Shown here: piece by piece, positions 20,768 through 32,760 of the stretch
How positions within the stretch are numbered: the stretch's first letter is position 1
Layout of the letters: each line of letters opens with the position of its first letter
NCBI RefSeq assembly: GCF_004011695.2
Contig: NC_082420.1
Span: 1,178,001 to 1,242,000 of the forward strand
Source of the DNA: Ascochyta rabiei
Taxonomy: Eukaryota > Ascomycota > Dothideomycetes > Pleosporales > Didymellaceae
DNA length: 64,000 bases
Direction of reading: 5' to 3'
Translations under genes and position numbers: made by a program
The notes under the pieces: generated by a model
Told to the model about the DNA's origin: nothing
Seen by the model: only the letters and a program-made list of their open reading frames with translations
The model's database searches: none

Positions 20768-23700
20768 ATGGCTGATAGTTCGCTGAGCAACCTGAACTAC
20801 GGCCGGCCTGGGCTCTCAACCTATGACTTAGACAGTCGCGAATGGATATTCTCCAGACAACCCTCTTCGAAAAAGCTGAAGCAAGTGGCATGTTGGCAGC
20901 TCGCCGTACCTGCTGCGACGAACTTCCCGCCTGCCAGAATTTCAACGAATGCTACAACCGTCCGTAGAGACGCCAGACGGCTCACACACGATCACCCTCA
21001 GCTTGTGCCAGCTATTAGGCAGCTACCGGAGCTAAACCTAGTCTCAGACGCAGTGACTTCTGCAGCAGGCACCTACGATCCCCTCATCGGCGACCTAATG
21101 TCCTTCGGTACCGTGTTTTTGAAAAAGTACGGAAGACCGAATCGTATCGCTGCACTGCCCGCTGGACCCTCAGGCAACATCCTGCGCCTGGTGATAGCAG
21201 GGCAGCAAAAGCAGGGTTGGGGTACCGACAAGTCAGTATGGCTGAGCGGACCAACGTTGGAAGACGCAGACAGTGGCTATTGGAACGAAGATGCAGCGCC
21301 CATACAACAGGTCTGCTTTGCACAGGCGCAAGGTGGCAACAGTTTTCTCGCTGTGCGACTTCCTTCAAAAACGGTCATCTTGCGGCCCTCATACCACAGA
21401 GGCCGTCAAGCAGCCGAGCCCTCGATCTATTACAGTTTACCACCGTCGCTCGTTTCCGCGCGTCCGATACTTAACATTACACTTGGACAAACTGGAGGTA
21501 CGCCTCATGCCGATGTCAGCTTCAACCCCGACTACCAATTCCAGTTCGGCGTCGTGGATCATCAATACAAGTGGAGTATCTGGCAAATCGAGAGAAGGGC
21601 AAAGAGAGACGAGTGCAGTGTGTCGCGCCTTACTGGAGGGGAACTGCTGCCGGATGAAGATACAATTCTGAACGACGGCGATGGATGGGCGAGGATCCTA
21701 TGGGCGGGTGACAGCAATACACTTATCGTCTGCAACCGACGGCACCTGAGTTTGATTAGCATCAGCGGAAAGGCGCACGAGTACCTTCAAGTACCGACTC
21801 TTGTGCCACAACGATCGACTGACTGGATCTTGGACATCAAGAGACACCCCCAGCTCCAGAACCGCTTCTTTGTCCTAACGACTACCAAAATACACATTAT
21901 AGCAGTGACCACCTTAGGTGCAACAGTAGACAACACGGCTAACCAGGCTGGGGCAACGTTTTTGTTCTCTCGGAGACATTACCGGGGTGATGAGGACCTC
22001 ACACTACATCTAAGCTTAGAGACGCTTATAGAAGATAGTAAGAATATCCTCACAGAATAAAGTCACAACTAACCTTGAAGCAGCAACACACGTCCTCCTG
22101 TGTTCTCGTCTGAACAGCCTTGCGCAAGTTTACTATTTCCAAACCCACCATTCAGGGCCTTCCGAGCTTCTCATCAGTCAGGATCCGGTACCACTGGACT
22201 TAACACTATCAGCTGCCGCACACATCACGCACATGCGCTTTGACACTCTCGAGTACGGCACACGGGAGCAATGGCAGTACAATAAGATCAACAGATCCGC
22301 GCATTCGTATTTTGAACAGGCGGTCCCGTTCTACCAGCTTACCGTTACATTGTCGGACTTTAGCGTGCTTCAGACCGTCCTGGTTGAGGAAATAGACTCT
22401 GGTCACGAAGCGCTGGTCTGGAATAAAGTTATTCATGCTGATCGGACATTGTATGCATCAACAAACGTCGAAGAGATGGATGATTTCGTGGCACCTGACG
22501 GCCTGCTTGGGATGGCTACACCAGAAACCAAGCTCAAGTCACAGACTCTGCGGCTGCTCCCACAAACGGATCAATCTCTAGAGCGTGCAATGAATTACAC
22601 TTCGATCTACGAGACTCTGGTTCATGGGGATCAAAATGCCACGTCGACGAGAAACGCTACAGCCGTGGACGCCCTTGCTAAACGATTGCAAGAGGCAATG
22701 AAAGTAGATGGCGATACAGTTGAGCCAGGTCATGGATACGTGTAAGTTCACTTCCTAATGCTAGGGAAAGTCAGCCACTAACGGAATGCAGCGTGGAGAT
22801 TCTCGACAGTACTATCGATGTGGTTGATATTGACGAGGCGTCAACGAAGATCAACGGGTTCTTCGCGACTGATGACTTGGAGCGCTCATATGCACTACAA
22901 TACATCGCCCGTGCGCAGGTCTTGCATCTTCCGGAAAGCGAAGAGCAGTCTGTTGCTTTTCTATATGACACGATCCTGCAGCACTGGATCGCACCGCTAG
23001 CGGCAGACATACCAATCCCTGTGCGACAAGCCAAGGAACGGTTGGCTCGACGTGTTGCTGCAGAGGTCACTTTGGCTAGCGCACGATTGAGGCCCAAAGA
23101 TGATGCACTTCCATCCCCCCATGGCGCAGATTCAGGCGATATAGTGTCGCTACCAATCTTGCCGTCCAAGTTAGGGGCCATTGCGTCTATTGGTCCAGCT
23201 GCGAATATGTTCCCTTCGTCTTTACCAACCCCACCACAATCTTCTGTACCGCCATCGTCGCAGCCTCCTTCCTCCCCTACTCCTCCTGAGTTCAGCATTC
23301 CGCCCTCCACAGGCGATCCGCTGTCCCGGTTGCGTAAACATCTCACAATCAAGAACGAATTGTTGACACCAACAGTCATCCACCCAAATGTCAGCGAGCT
23401 TCTATCTCATTGGAACCCCGGATCTGATCCAGGTTCGTATGATTGGGAAGCTACAGAACACTCGCTTCGACCTGAAGCACCAGACGAAGTGAGCCAGGAG
23501 TTGCGCGAAAAGGAGCGGAAGAAGCGAGAACGACGGGAGAAGCGGCAGAGACGTGAGGACGAGCTGATGCGAGCTAAGTCTCAAACTAGTAGCCAAGCTG
23601 TGTTCGCACAACCTCCATTCCCACGAAGCTCGCCTGGGCCCACGTTTGGTGGCATGGGTCCCAGCAGCCAGGTTCCCATTCCATCGTCGAGCCAGACGCC

Positions 23701-23851
23701 CAATCAATTTCATGGCCAGAGAGGCGCTTTTGGAGGGTTTGGAGGGGTACATAGCACGGTGCCGCAAAGTCAAGTTGAGCCCGGCCGTTTCGGTGGACGA
23801 CCTGATAAGAAGAAGAAGAAGAAAGGAAAGAGCAGGGTCAGCGGCTTCTAG
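20768..23851 (+). CDS. RRN6: RNA polymerase I transcription initiation factor Rrn6-like
   Basis: Part of the core factor that recruits RNA polymerase I to rDNA promoters in the nucleolus. Exons are 20768..22037, 22084..22741 and 22792..23851, giving 995 residues. The N-terminal half looks like a beta-propeller (repeated strand-rich blocks such as NILRLVIAG, FLAVRLPSKTVIL, FQFGVVDHQYKWSIW, LIVCNRRHLSLISI). Helical segments follow, then a Pro/Ser-rich linker and a basic C-terminal tail with a Lys-rich run ending RVSGF, which is typical of filamentous fungal Rrn6. The first intron acceptor is a tandem AAGCAG, so two products differing by one residue are possible. The second intron has donor GTAAGT and branch CACTAAC. 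Confidence 0.88.
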
Positions 23852-24099
23852 AACATCTTTTCTAAAACCCTCGTACATGCATGTCGCATCTAGTCAGCGT
23901 GTCTACTCACGCACTGGCGCTTCGACTCCATCATTCACCTTCACCTTCATTTTGACCGTCCTGCCGCTGTCATTTCATCGCCGATCTCATCATCGGCTAC
24001 TCGCAAACCTTGCTTGCCAACAGTACCAAGTCAAAAATTATGTGCTCTTCCATCTGCAGGTCTCCTTGTTTTTTGTTCTCGAACCTACGCGTCACAAAC

Positions 24100-25363
24100 A
24101 TGGAGCCCAAGGACCACTACACCGCCAAACATTTCAGACGCTATGCTCGTAAAGAGTTTCCAGATCAGTACGCCCTGTTTCGGGACCTCTACATGTACAA
24201 TTTCGAGAACAAGACGTATGTAGACAAGAATCACGCAGCCCACGATGTCAGTGTGCTCCTTGTTGGTCATTATCGCGCGCGAAAGGGTGGCCCTCCAGTT
24301 TGGGCACAGGCGACAGAAACTTGCGTAAAGTACTATCAAGGCAAGATGGGCGACATTCTCTGCACACCGATCCCAGAAGAACATGTCACTCGCATTTATT
24401 ACTTCGCGACATACAGCTCCGTTGTTGGAACGCAGGTAGCCAAGAGCAGGGTCGCTGGCAGGAGAGCGGAACACTACTTTGCCGAAACGATCTTCAGCGT
24501 CCTCTTCCTCTTGACTGGCCGCCTCGAGCAGGTCAGCAATCCTGGCAAGACGGACATGCTAAGTAACTTCAAATACGTATGCATGAGCACCATGCCGAAG
24601 CCAAAAGTTCAAGAGCTTGTCTCTCCTACCGTTGTCCAGCGACCGGCGCTTCATCAAGCACACGATACTGTCGAGCGAGAGAACAGGAAGCGCAAGCGAT
24701 CCACTCATGATCACGGTCAGCGTATCAAAAAGGAGGATGATGCCAGCACTGCCGCAGAGTATTCTACGAACCGTCCAGGCCCATCATCTCCATCTTGGAC
24801 TAGACGTGTACAGCACTCGTCTTCTCAATCTCCTCTTCCCTACAGACTCTCAAGACACGCTTCTCGGGAATCTCTTCTGGTAAGATTATCATGTTCGTCA
24901 TTTCAGCAGTATCAGGCCACTAACAGCATAGCCGCAGGTTCAACCCCGCGACTTCGAGCTCGAGCAGGAGAAGCGTGCCCACTCCGACGAAGTCCAAGCC
25001 CTGCAAGGCAAACTGAACGAACAAGTATTGAGGGCTCAAGCCGCTGAGGAGAAGGTGTTCCGCCAGAAGAAGAAGCGCAAACGCGCTGAAACGCAAATCG
25101 AGGACCTGATAAGCCAGGCAAGGATGCTGGAAGAGAGGAACGAATCCTTAGAGGTCGAATGCGTTGGACCTAGGCGCCACACCTGTAAGGCGAGGATTGA
25201 AGGCCAGAAGAAGGAGATCAACAGGATCAGGCAATCTGTTTTGGCTCGCAACGAGACGATCTCGCGATTGCGTAAGGCATTGGCGGAGATGGACAAGGCT
25301 TTTGGTGCAGGAAATGGACTTCCGGTTGGCGAAACAGTAGTCTCCAAAGAAGGACCAGGATGA
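24100..25363 (+). CDS. Uncharacterised protein, family A copy 1 (intact)
   Basis: Exons are 24100..24879 and 24938..25363, giving 401 residues. An alternative acceptor 6 nt upstream (CATAG) would add two residues. The N-terminal domain (about 1-175) opens with HYTAKHFRRYARKEFPDQY and looks globular. Next comes a basic, Ser-rich and probably disordered linker with a nuclear-localisation-like RKRKRS. The C-terminal exon is a strong coiled coil (EQEKRAHSDEVQALQGKLN, RIEGQKKEINRIRQ region). I do not recognise the family. A second, broken copy lies 0.5 kb downstream, so this is a tandem duplication. The domain plan (globular head, NLS, coiled coil) hints at a nuclear protein, but that is inference. 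Confidence 0.75.
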
Positions 25364-25856
25364 TGGAGCTGAGCTACAAGGTATCGATCGAACGCCCTCG
25401 AGTCAAAGTCTGTAAGCAGGAGGGAAAACTACAATGCTTTGAACTGGAATGCAAAGTATCGAGACAGCAGCCCGCAAAGTAACGTGAGACGCTCACGTAT
25501 CAGGCAAAAAAAACCAAGTTCTGCGTCTGCTTCTTCCGATGTTGACTCCAAAACGTTCATTCACCTACACTCCATTCAATCCTCTCTAGTGCCATCATCT
25601 CGTCGTCGGTAAAAGCTTTCGCCGACGTCAATTATGACCACTCGCTTTCATTCACTTCGACCTACCTTGATAATACCTTCCACTGAACTCCAGAGACGTG
25701 TCTCGACGCGTCGCTCACCACACCGCTTTGATCAAAATAGCCGATTCCGCGTTCTGTAGGTTCTACGACTTACTAACAGTCCTGTTAATATCTAACTGCG
25801 GGTATAGCTTGTTGCTCAGCCAGTTGAAGGCAGCGGTAATTCGACTCGCATCCACG
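25364..25856. other. Intergenic between tandem paralogs
   Basis: About 490 bp. Presumably promoter and 5' UTR of the duplicated copy. Pyrimidine-rich near 25555-25690. No repeat found. Confidence 0.4.
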
Positions 25857-26411
25857 ATGGCTGTCAAAGACGAGTTCACGCTCGCTGACTTCACGAGATA
25901 TGCACGTGAGAACTTCCCGGGCGCTTTCGAGATTGTCGCTGATCCAAGCCTGTACAAATTCGAGGCCAATCGCGTATGTACGGCTAATAGCGGAGTGAAA
26001 GAAGTTGCCTTACTTCACATTGCATACTGGAATGGTCAGCATCATGGTATACCAGTTTGGGCATCTCTCGACAGAAGTAACGTTCAATACTCCTACAGTA
26101 AGCCAGGAAACACCATCATATCTACGCAGATGCCCTATCCTGCTGGATGGTACTGAGTGCATATTCTAACAGACTTCTAGACTCAAGCAAGTGTGTCAGA
26201 CCTACGTGTGCTACGCCGGCGTACTCTGAAGACAATGGCGCATATCAAACCTTCCGGGTTCCCTCAACAATGCAGCACCGCTTCTGTACGCTTCTCCAGC
26301 ATCATGAAAGCCATCGAAAAAGATTAACGAGTCCACGAGACGGAGCTTTTGGAGGAAAACACCAGGCTGAAAGACCAAATGTTCGCGACCGAGAAAAAGG
26401 CTCAGCTTTAG
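25857..26411 (+). pseudogene. Family A copy 2, truncated paralog
   Basis: From ATG 25857 the frame gives 99 residues ending at TGA 26154-26156. They align with the head domain of copy 1: LADFTRYARENFPGAFEI against HFRRYARKEFPDQYALF, and HIAYWNGQHHGIPVWAS against GHYRARKGGPPVWAQ. The frame then stops. Downstream, from 26331 to a TAG at 26409-26411, another frame reads a coiled-coil-like stretch (ELLEENTRLKDQMFATEKK) comparable in character to the C-terminal exon of copy 1. The remains therefore look like a copy broken by several stops and shifts. The short 99-residue product may still be expressed. An unseen intron structure could rescue part of it, but I found no consistent splice solution. 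Confidence 0.6.
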
Positions 26412-26819
26412 GTCCGACAGAAAAGCCTGATAGCGGTTATCCAGGGAAAAGAAGGTGCGTCAAAGATTGTACTGAATGCAGTCTCTCCACACTTGCTCAG
26501 CTGAGCCTCAATATATGTGGCGTCGGTCTGCTTCATGTGCGCTCCATGAATAGCAGAACGGCACGCTGATTGCAAGACACACCTACTTGTTACCGCTTTG
26601 CCTTGTGGTCTTCTTTGAGATAGTCAAATTGAAGAGAGAAAATTCCAAATGCTGTTCATTATCTAAGTGACGGTGTTGTTGAAGCTCACATTCGACTTGA
26701 TAAAGGAATGACGTCGCCAGATGTAAAGCCGAGGTCGTTGCAACTTCACGGTCGCGGTTCCGCAACCCGACGATAGCAACTCTTCCGAGCGTTTGCAGAC
26801 AACACATAAGCAATTCGCG
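26412..26819. other. Intergenic
   Basis: About 400 bp after the paralog relic. The frame after the TAG continues open for some distance (VRQKSLIAVIQGKEG), consistent with decayed coding sequence. Otherwise nothing recognised. Confidence 0.35.
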
Positions 26820-27236
26820 ATGATCCCTTCATTACAGCCGTCAAGACCCAAGGTAGTCAATCCCCCGCAATCTACGTGCCTCATACTGACACCTCTGGAG
26901 CCACTACAGCAGGCTACGCAACCAACATATGTGTATCAACAGCGGCGCACAACGCATGGGCTCCCACAACCACAGCCTATGCCCTCGTGTAGTCCCCCAG
27001 CTTCTCAGAGACCACAATCACAGATAGAAGCTATGCCTCCTGCCCGCACATCATCGTCCTTCCCTGCACAGAGCTTCTACGACGCTGCAACAAGACATCC
27101 GGTCTTCTTCACGAATAACCTGAGAAAGCCGCCGTTCCCCATACCGCAGATGCGCAGCCAGGGCTGGAATCCCGTCGCGAACGGGTACATACAGGAAAGA
27201 GCAAAGGCTCAAGGGGGAGGGGGGACAAAGCTATGA
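26820..27236 (+). CDS. Pro/Gln-rich hypothetical ORF
   Basis: A single frame of 138 residues from ATG 26820, rich in Pro, Gln, Ser and Thr, ending in a Gly run. No domain, signal peptide or membrane segment. It follows the broken family A copy and could be that copy's lost disordered region, a separate small gene or chance. Composition alone supports it only weakly. Confidence 0.3.
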   Translation: MIPSLQPSRPKVVNPPQSTCLILTPLEPLQQATQPTYVYQQRRTTHGLPQPQPMPSCSPPASQRPQSQIEAMPPARTSSSFPAQSFYDAATRHPVFFTNNLRKPPFPIPQMRSQGWNPVANGYIQERAKAQGGGGTKL

Positions 27237-27718
27237 CACACGCTCCGGCGTACTTTGAAGGCTATCCATACCTTGCATATCCTCTCTATCTACGCCCCAC
27301 CATTCCCTGTAGAACAACCAGCTTGTTCTGGTGGCTAGAGATGAAGCCTCCACCAGATGTGCAGCTTTCTGCTGTACTGTGGGGTAAACGCACCCTCCAG
27401 ACTAGCGCTCATGTCAGCCTCGCTGGCGCTAGTAGCTCCGCTTTCGACTGCTTGGACTTGCATCTCAACCCACGGTCCATAGATCGCCCGATCCTGGTGT
27501 AAGCAGTGGCATTTGGCAGTGGTATGTTAGCCCACGTTCGGTATTGGCTCAACGGTCGTTGTCTACCCTGCTTCGGCGATTGGAGGGAGGTCTTCACAGC
27601 CCCACCAGGCCTCCCAAAGCATATAAGGCATCGTGAGGCTAGATCCAGCAATAATCTCTCATCATTCGTTTATCGTCTCTCCACTAGAACCTGAGTCTCA
27701 ACCGCTCGCATACGCCAA
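27237..27718. other. Intergenic, O-methyltransferase promoter region
   Basis: About 480 bp. A CATATAAGGCATC motif near 27618 lies about 100 bp before the O-methyltransferase start and could act as a TATA element. Nothing else stands out. Confidence 0.4.
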
Positions 27719-28960
27719 ATGATAACAAACATGCTAACGTCACCACTTCTGAAAGCTTCCCTGGCATGGGAAGAGACGAAGGGTGATGCCGAAAGACAGC
27801 AACTGATTGCCGCAGCCAGTAAGCTGATCAACGAACTGGAGAACCCAGCAGAGAAACTGGCGCGCATTGGCTGGGGCGAACCATCTAGGACAGCTGCGCT
27901 CCAAGCTGCGTTTGAGCTTGGTCTGCTTCAAAAGCTCAACGAAGAACCTAGGAAGGGTAGCGAGCTGGCAGAGGGGACTGGAGCAGATCCGTTACTCGTC
28001 GGTATGTTGTGCGGATAAGAATCAGATTCGCTTTCTTGCTCATATCACACAGGACGTATACTGAAGCACCTTGCCGCCTACGCTCTCGTCAAAGAGACTG
28101 GAGTAGATCAGTATGCAGCAACGCCTTTCACGTACGCGACGTCCGACCCAACACTCAGGGGAGGGCTGATCTACAGCTTCGACGGCATGATTCCTACCTT
28201 TCACAACCTGCCCTCTTTCCTAGCCAAAACGGGCTATAGAGTACCCAGCGAAAACGGTGATGGTCCTGTTCAACATGCTCTCAAGATCGACAAGCCTTTC
28301 TTTGCCATTTTACAAGAGAGTGCTAGATTAGGAAGCGCCTTCAACGATTTCATGGCTGGCTACGGCAAAGCGCGTCCAAGCTGGGTCGACTACTACCCGG
28401 TCCAGGAACGCCTCATCACCGGTTCCTCGCAGGACAAACCACTTCTGGTCGATGTTGGCGGCGGTCTGGGTCGTGATATCTCGCACTTCAACGCTACATT
28501 TCCAGACGCAGCAGGCGCTTTAATCCTCCAAGACACACCTTCCGTCGTCACGCAGGCTCGTTCATCTACGCCACCTCTTCCCTCGGCCATCACTGCGATA
28601 GCTCACGATTTCTTCACTCCGCAGCCAGCCTCTGCTCACAACGCTCGCGCATACTACCTGCATCTCGTTCTTCACGACTGGGATGACGCATCGTGTCATA
28701 CGATCCTCGGCCACATCCGCGACGCGATGAAGCCAGGACACTCGAAGCTTCTTATCAACGAGAATGTGCTGGAGGACGTTGGCGCACCGTGGCAGCAGAC
28801 TAGTCTCGACTGGACTATGATGGCGATGTTGGTTAATCGGGAGAGAACGAAGAGTCAATGGAGTGCGTTGTTCGAGTCAGTCAGGCTGAAGATTGCTGGT
28901 ATATGGACGAAAGATATGAACAGTGAGAGCATCATTGAGGTTGTTCTGGCTGAAGATTAG
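27719..28960 (+). CDS. SAM-dependent O-methyltransferase (fungal secondary-metabolite type)
   Basis: Transfers a methyl group from SAM to a hydroxyl of a small molecule. Exons are 27719..28001 and 28053..28960; the intron has donor GTATGT and acceptor CACAG. The product has 396 residues, usual for the class. The N-terminal part is a winged-helix dimerisation domain (TAALQAAFELGLLQKL, ILKHLAAYALVKET). The SAM site is LLVDVGGGLGRDI near residue 225, and the catalytic His lies in LHLVLHDWDD near 300. The start could also be the second ATG at 27731. No polyketide synthase, NRPS or other biosynthetic gene is near, so it is either a stand-alone tailoring enzyme or separated from its pathway. The substrate is unknown. 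Confidence 0.9.
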
Positions 28961-29318
28961 GGCCGCAAGTGGAGAAGCTGGGACCTCCATAGCCTTGTCA
29001 GAGTACATGGTCAATTAATATGCTCAAGGAAGTCAAGAATGTTGTCTATGTACCGTCGTGGGCAGCTCGCAACGATGACGATGAATCACTCGTCTGTGCA
29101 TCTTGCCCCACCTAAATTAATTAGGTGTTGGCGTCAGTGGTTGTACATCTTTAGTTTGAGGGCTCACGACGCGACACCACACTCTCGAATCGTCAGGACC
29201 GCACGTGTTAACACCTGCACTCGAAAAGTAGCACGTTCCAAACTTGCAGAGACCCTTCCAAGGAAACCGCCTCCACAACATCCCAGTACCCCACACATCG
29301 ACACCACCACCACCAACC
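28961..29318. other. Intergenic
   Basis: About 360 bp between the O-methyltransferase and POP4. The last 60 bp are a C/A-rich leader. No other feature seen. Confidence 0.4.
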
Positions 29319-30020
29319 ATGGCCGAAACCCCCGGCCTCCCCTTCGGCCAGGCCCTCCTCCAACGCGCCTTCTCTCCCGAGACCGCCAGCTCACACTACA
29401 GCGAGCGCATCGCCAAGCGCCCCCTACCCATCCGCGCCACCTCTCCTACGCCCTCAGCGCGCGCAACGCGCCGCCGCGCCCTCAACGAGCGCAAAGCCAA
29501 AGCGCACAAGCGCACCACCCAAAAGCCGCACCCTCTCTCCGCGGCGCAGAAACGCAAGCTGGGACTGAACGAAATCGCCAAAGAGCAGCAGAAGTACGCC
29601 ATCTACGAGCCCTTGCACAGCCTGTGGGTGGGGTACATGCGCGAGATCCTCGGGCTGAGCGCAGAGGGCAGTGCGAAAATGCACGTGACGCCCAATAGCG
29701 CAGGACAGATGCTAGCGAGCGCCGACATGCACGGTGCGGTGCTGAGCGTGGTGCGCAGTCGGTGCGTGAGTCGTGTTGGGCTGGAGGGGATTGTGGTTAG
29801 GGACACGCGGTATACGTTTGAGATTGTGACGAGGGGGGACACAGTCAAGAGCGTGCCGAAGGAACATACCGTGTTCCGCTTCGAGATACCGTTGCCCATC
29901 GGCGAGGGAGAGGAGGTGCCTAGGCCCCTGGTGTTTGAGATCTTTGGCGAGCAGTTCCAGACTAGAGCGCCGGATCGTGCGAATAGGAAGTTCAGGCTGC
30001 ATTATCAGCCGGATCTGTGA
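29319..30020 (+). CDS. POP4: RNase P/MRP subunit p29 (Pop4)
   Basis: A protein subunit shared by RNase P (tRNA 5' processing) and RNase MRP (rRNA processing) in the nucleus. Intronless, 233 residues. The N-terminal third is basic (ARATRRRALNERKAKAHKR) and suits RNA binding. The C-terminal p29 beta-barrel is visible from about residue 95: LHSLWVGYMREILG, MHGAVLSVVRSRC, VGLEGIVVRDTRYTFEIV, then KEHTVFRFEIP and FEIFGEQFQTRAPDRANRKF. The in-frame extension upstream of ATG 29319 lacks conserved character. Long antisense frames here are GC-driven shadows. Confidence 0.92.
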   Translation: MAETPGLPFGQALLQRAFSPETASSHYSERIAKRPLPIRATSPTPSARATRRRALNERKAKAHKRTTQKPHPLSAAQKRKLGLNEIAKEQQKYAIYEPLHSLWVGYMREILGLSAEGSAKMHVTPNSAGQMLASADMHGAVLSVVRSRCVSRVGLEGIVVRDTRYTFEIVTRGDTVKSVPKEHTVFRFEIPLPIGEGEEVPRPLVFEIFGEQFQTRAPDRANRKFRLHYQPDL

Positions 30021-30517
30021 GGGCTGGGATTTGCACCTGCAGACCGACACCACCTGCGAATGCTGGATGGGCGTTGCTTCGCAATACAGGCCTGACGCAC
30101 GCTGTCGTACACCGGACGGCGAACCAGCTCTGTCCATGGACTTCACATGCTCAATGTCACGAGCTAGGCGGTTTATCAAGCTGTGTAACATCACGCTTCC
30201 TGGCGACAACGGCACAACCTCGAGCTTCCCACCTTGGACGTATCGATGCGTGCATCCTACACTGGATTTGTTCATGCTACGCTTCCACGAAAAGCTAGCA
30301 CCTCCTTCGTGCTGCTCAACCGCCAAGTACGAGGGGAGGGGTCACCTCTGCTTCTGTCCAACAATCCCAGCAACGCCACAAAGGCCGGACAAACAACGGA
30401 AAAGGGCGTACAGAACGCAGGAGCGACACGATAGCTACGGCGAAAATAAAGACACTTCGCCCCATTGCCCACAACGCTCAAAGCGCTACCAATATCGGAC
30501 GATGAGAACTCAGGCTT
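30021..30517. other. Intergenic, convergent 3' regions
   Basis: About 500 bp between POP4 and the GH125 gene, which converge. Overlapping frames on both strands lack coding character. An AATAAA-like signal (AAAATAAAGAC) lies near 30443 on the plus strand. Confidence 0.45.
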
Positions 30518-32265
30518 CTAGTCTAGAGTATACGGCTCTGCGCCTTTGCCGAAGAGGAGATGAGGCTTCCGCTTCGCGAGATCGAGAATGGTCTGCGCGA
30601 AGACGGAGTTTGCCCACGCGAACCAGCTTCCTGTTCATGATTAGCTATCGCCAAAGATAGGTCTGGCAGTAGAGAGACTTACTGGTATAGTCGCGCTCGT
30701 AGTCTACATGGATACTTTCGTGAATCAACCCATTCCGACTCACGTTCTTCACGCTCTCCACACAGCTCACGATCTCGTCGTCGTCGTCGCTCGTCATGGC
30801 TTGTACGAGCACACTCATGGGCCATGCGTGCTGCAATCCTACATGCGGACCGCCAATGCCGCCGAAGCCCTTGCCAGTGAGATAGTACGGGTTTCCTTGC
30901 TTCTCGAGAATCATCTTGCGCGTGTTCTTGTAGACCTCATCGTTTGCATCAACGAAGCCTAGAAGGGGAAGCGCAAGCAGCGATGGTAAGTTCGCATCGT
31001 CCATGAGGATGCTGGATCCGTACCCGTCGACTTCGAATGCGAACACGCGCCCGTACTTCTTGTGCGTCACAACGCCATGTTCCCATACACCCTTGCTGAT
31101 GGTATCAGCCCACGCGGACAGCTGGTCTGCAATGTTCTTCCTCCCTGCCTTGTTGAGTATGTCGGCCGTGCGCTTGAGCTCCACGCTCATCATCGCGTTA
31201 CTCGGAATCAGGAATCCGAGAATCGTGGCATCGTCGCTAGGTCGGAACGCAGAGCGGACGAGCCCTGTGCCGCCGGCTAGTGGGTTGCCGACGCCGCCGA
31301 GTGCAAGTGTCTCGGTACCGATTTCTGTGCGGCGCTGGAATTTGTATGTGTTCTGGATGTAGGCACCTGTCGTCTCGTCGAACGTGGGTTGCGATTGCTC
31401 GTCGAGGACCGATAGTAGAGTATCGAGGGCTTGTAGCCAACGGGCGTTTATAAAGGCGATGGAATCGGTGTGGTTGTAAAACTGGTTGGAAAGAGAGAGG
31501 AAGTGTGCAAGTGAGTCGAGTTCGTACTTGCATTCAAAGACGAACGAGGCTTCGTACTCGGGGTGCACAACGTCTGCTTGGTCCTGGAAGGTGGGGCTCA
31601 GATGGCTGGGTGCCGGAGGCTGGAAGGCGTTGCAGTACGGCGAGCCGATGACATATTCAGCTTGTGTGTTGATAGCCCCCAGTATCAGCTTGAATATTTC
31701 CTTGTCTTTCTTAGCAAGGGGCTGGTACTGCGCCAGTTGGTTTGTGGAGTCTCGCAGCCACTCGGCATTAATGTCACCAGTAACGATGAAGCTTTGGGGT
31801 CCGGTCCATGAGCCCTTCTCCCAGTTCCTCTGGAATGACTTGTGTGCTGGCGTATTGTCGGTGTGCCATCGAACGGTAGTGTCCAGTGTGTTTGGGAAGG
31901 CGTTTTCGAATATGCGTGCAAGATCTTTGTCGACCATTTTCTTGTTCATCGTCTCAATGACCTTCTCCACCAGAGGTGATTCGAAAGTGCGGCAGTATTT
32001 GGAGGGTCTTTGAAAAGGGAGTTCGAGCGGGCCTTGACTGTATGGTGGGCTGGGCCTTTGTGTCAGCAAGAGGTTTCGTTGAGCGGACTGGCTGGACGTA
32101 CTGCGGGCGCATGGAGTATTGTTTGTAGTCTGGACATGCTGCTCGGTACTTGTTGGGGTCGATGGCAGCCCGCAGCGGCTCCTGTATGCCGTCGTCATAA
32201 CTAGCAGCTACATAGCTCAAAGATAGGACAGCGCCCAAGGACAGCGGCAGCAATTGTGATTTCAT
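30518..32265 (-). CDS. Secreted GH125 exo-alpha-1,6-mannosidase
   Basis: Glycoside hydrolase family 125 removes terminal alpha-1,6-linked mannose, for example from N-glycans or fungal mannans. Exons are 32265..32102, 32055..30683 and 30630..30518, giving 549 residues, a typical length. Intron 1 has donor GTACGT and CTGAC branch; intron 2 has donor GTAAGT and acceptor AACAG. The first 22 residues (MKSQLLPLSLGAVLSLSYVAAS) are a signal peptide. The family signature region with VTGDINAEWLRDSTNQ is present, followed by LAGGTGLVRSAFRPSDDA, DGYGSSILMDDANLPSLL and GIGGPHVGLQHAWPMS, and the C-terminal WFAWANSVFAQ. No break is seen. Secretion or Golgi/vacuole location is inferred from the signal. Confidence 0.93.
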
Positions 32266-32760
32266 TGTGAGCGGAGAAGCTACTGCAGACTCGGCGATGG
32301 AAGGAGTGAACGCGCCGATCTATAACGGTTGACGAGAGCGTGCCAAGAGCTATGGAATGCGAGGAATGGCGCCCAGCAAGATGTGACTCGCAGAGCTCTA
32401 CCGACTAATCGCCGGAGCTCGTGACTACAAAGAGCTGCGGGGTGCAGAGATGAAGTCGAGGTTGAGGAAGATGGTAGAAAGATGCTCCACCGCTTCCCCG
32501 CGGTCGACAAGTGACTTTCACGGAGGACAGAGCCCACAGCCAATGACGTGCGCGATTGCCCGCACCAGTGTATCGCACTCCAAGCTTCAGCTCCAAGCTT
32601 CGGCTCCTACATGGCTACCACGCTTGTGCGCTCACCTACATCGCCACCACACCTCTGCCCTAACACGACCACACGCCTTCACCCATACTGCTGTCGTGAA
32701 CATCGCATTTGCACCAACTAGATAGACTAGCTTCTGCGCATAACCCTCTGATACCCGCCC
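32266..32760. other. Intergenic, divergent promoter region
   Basis: About 500 bp between the GH125 start and the 22-bp repeat array. Short frames on both strands only. Direct repeats of the type CAAGCTTCRGCTCC occur near 32581-32605. Confidence 0.45.
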
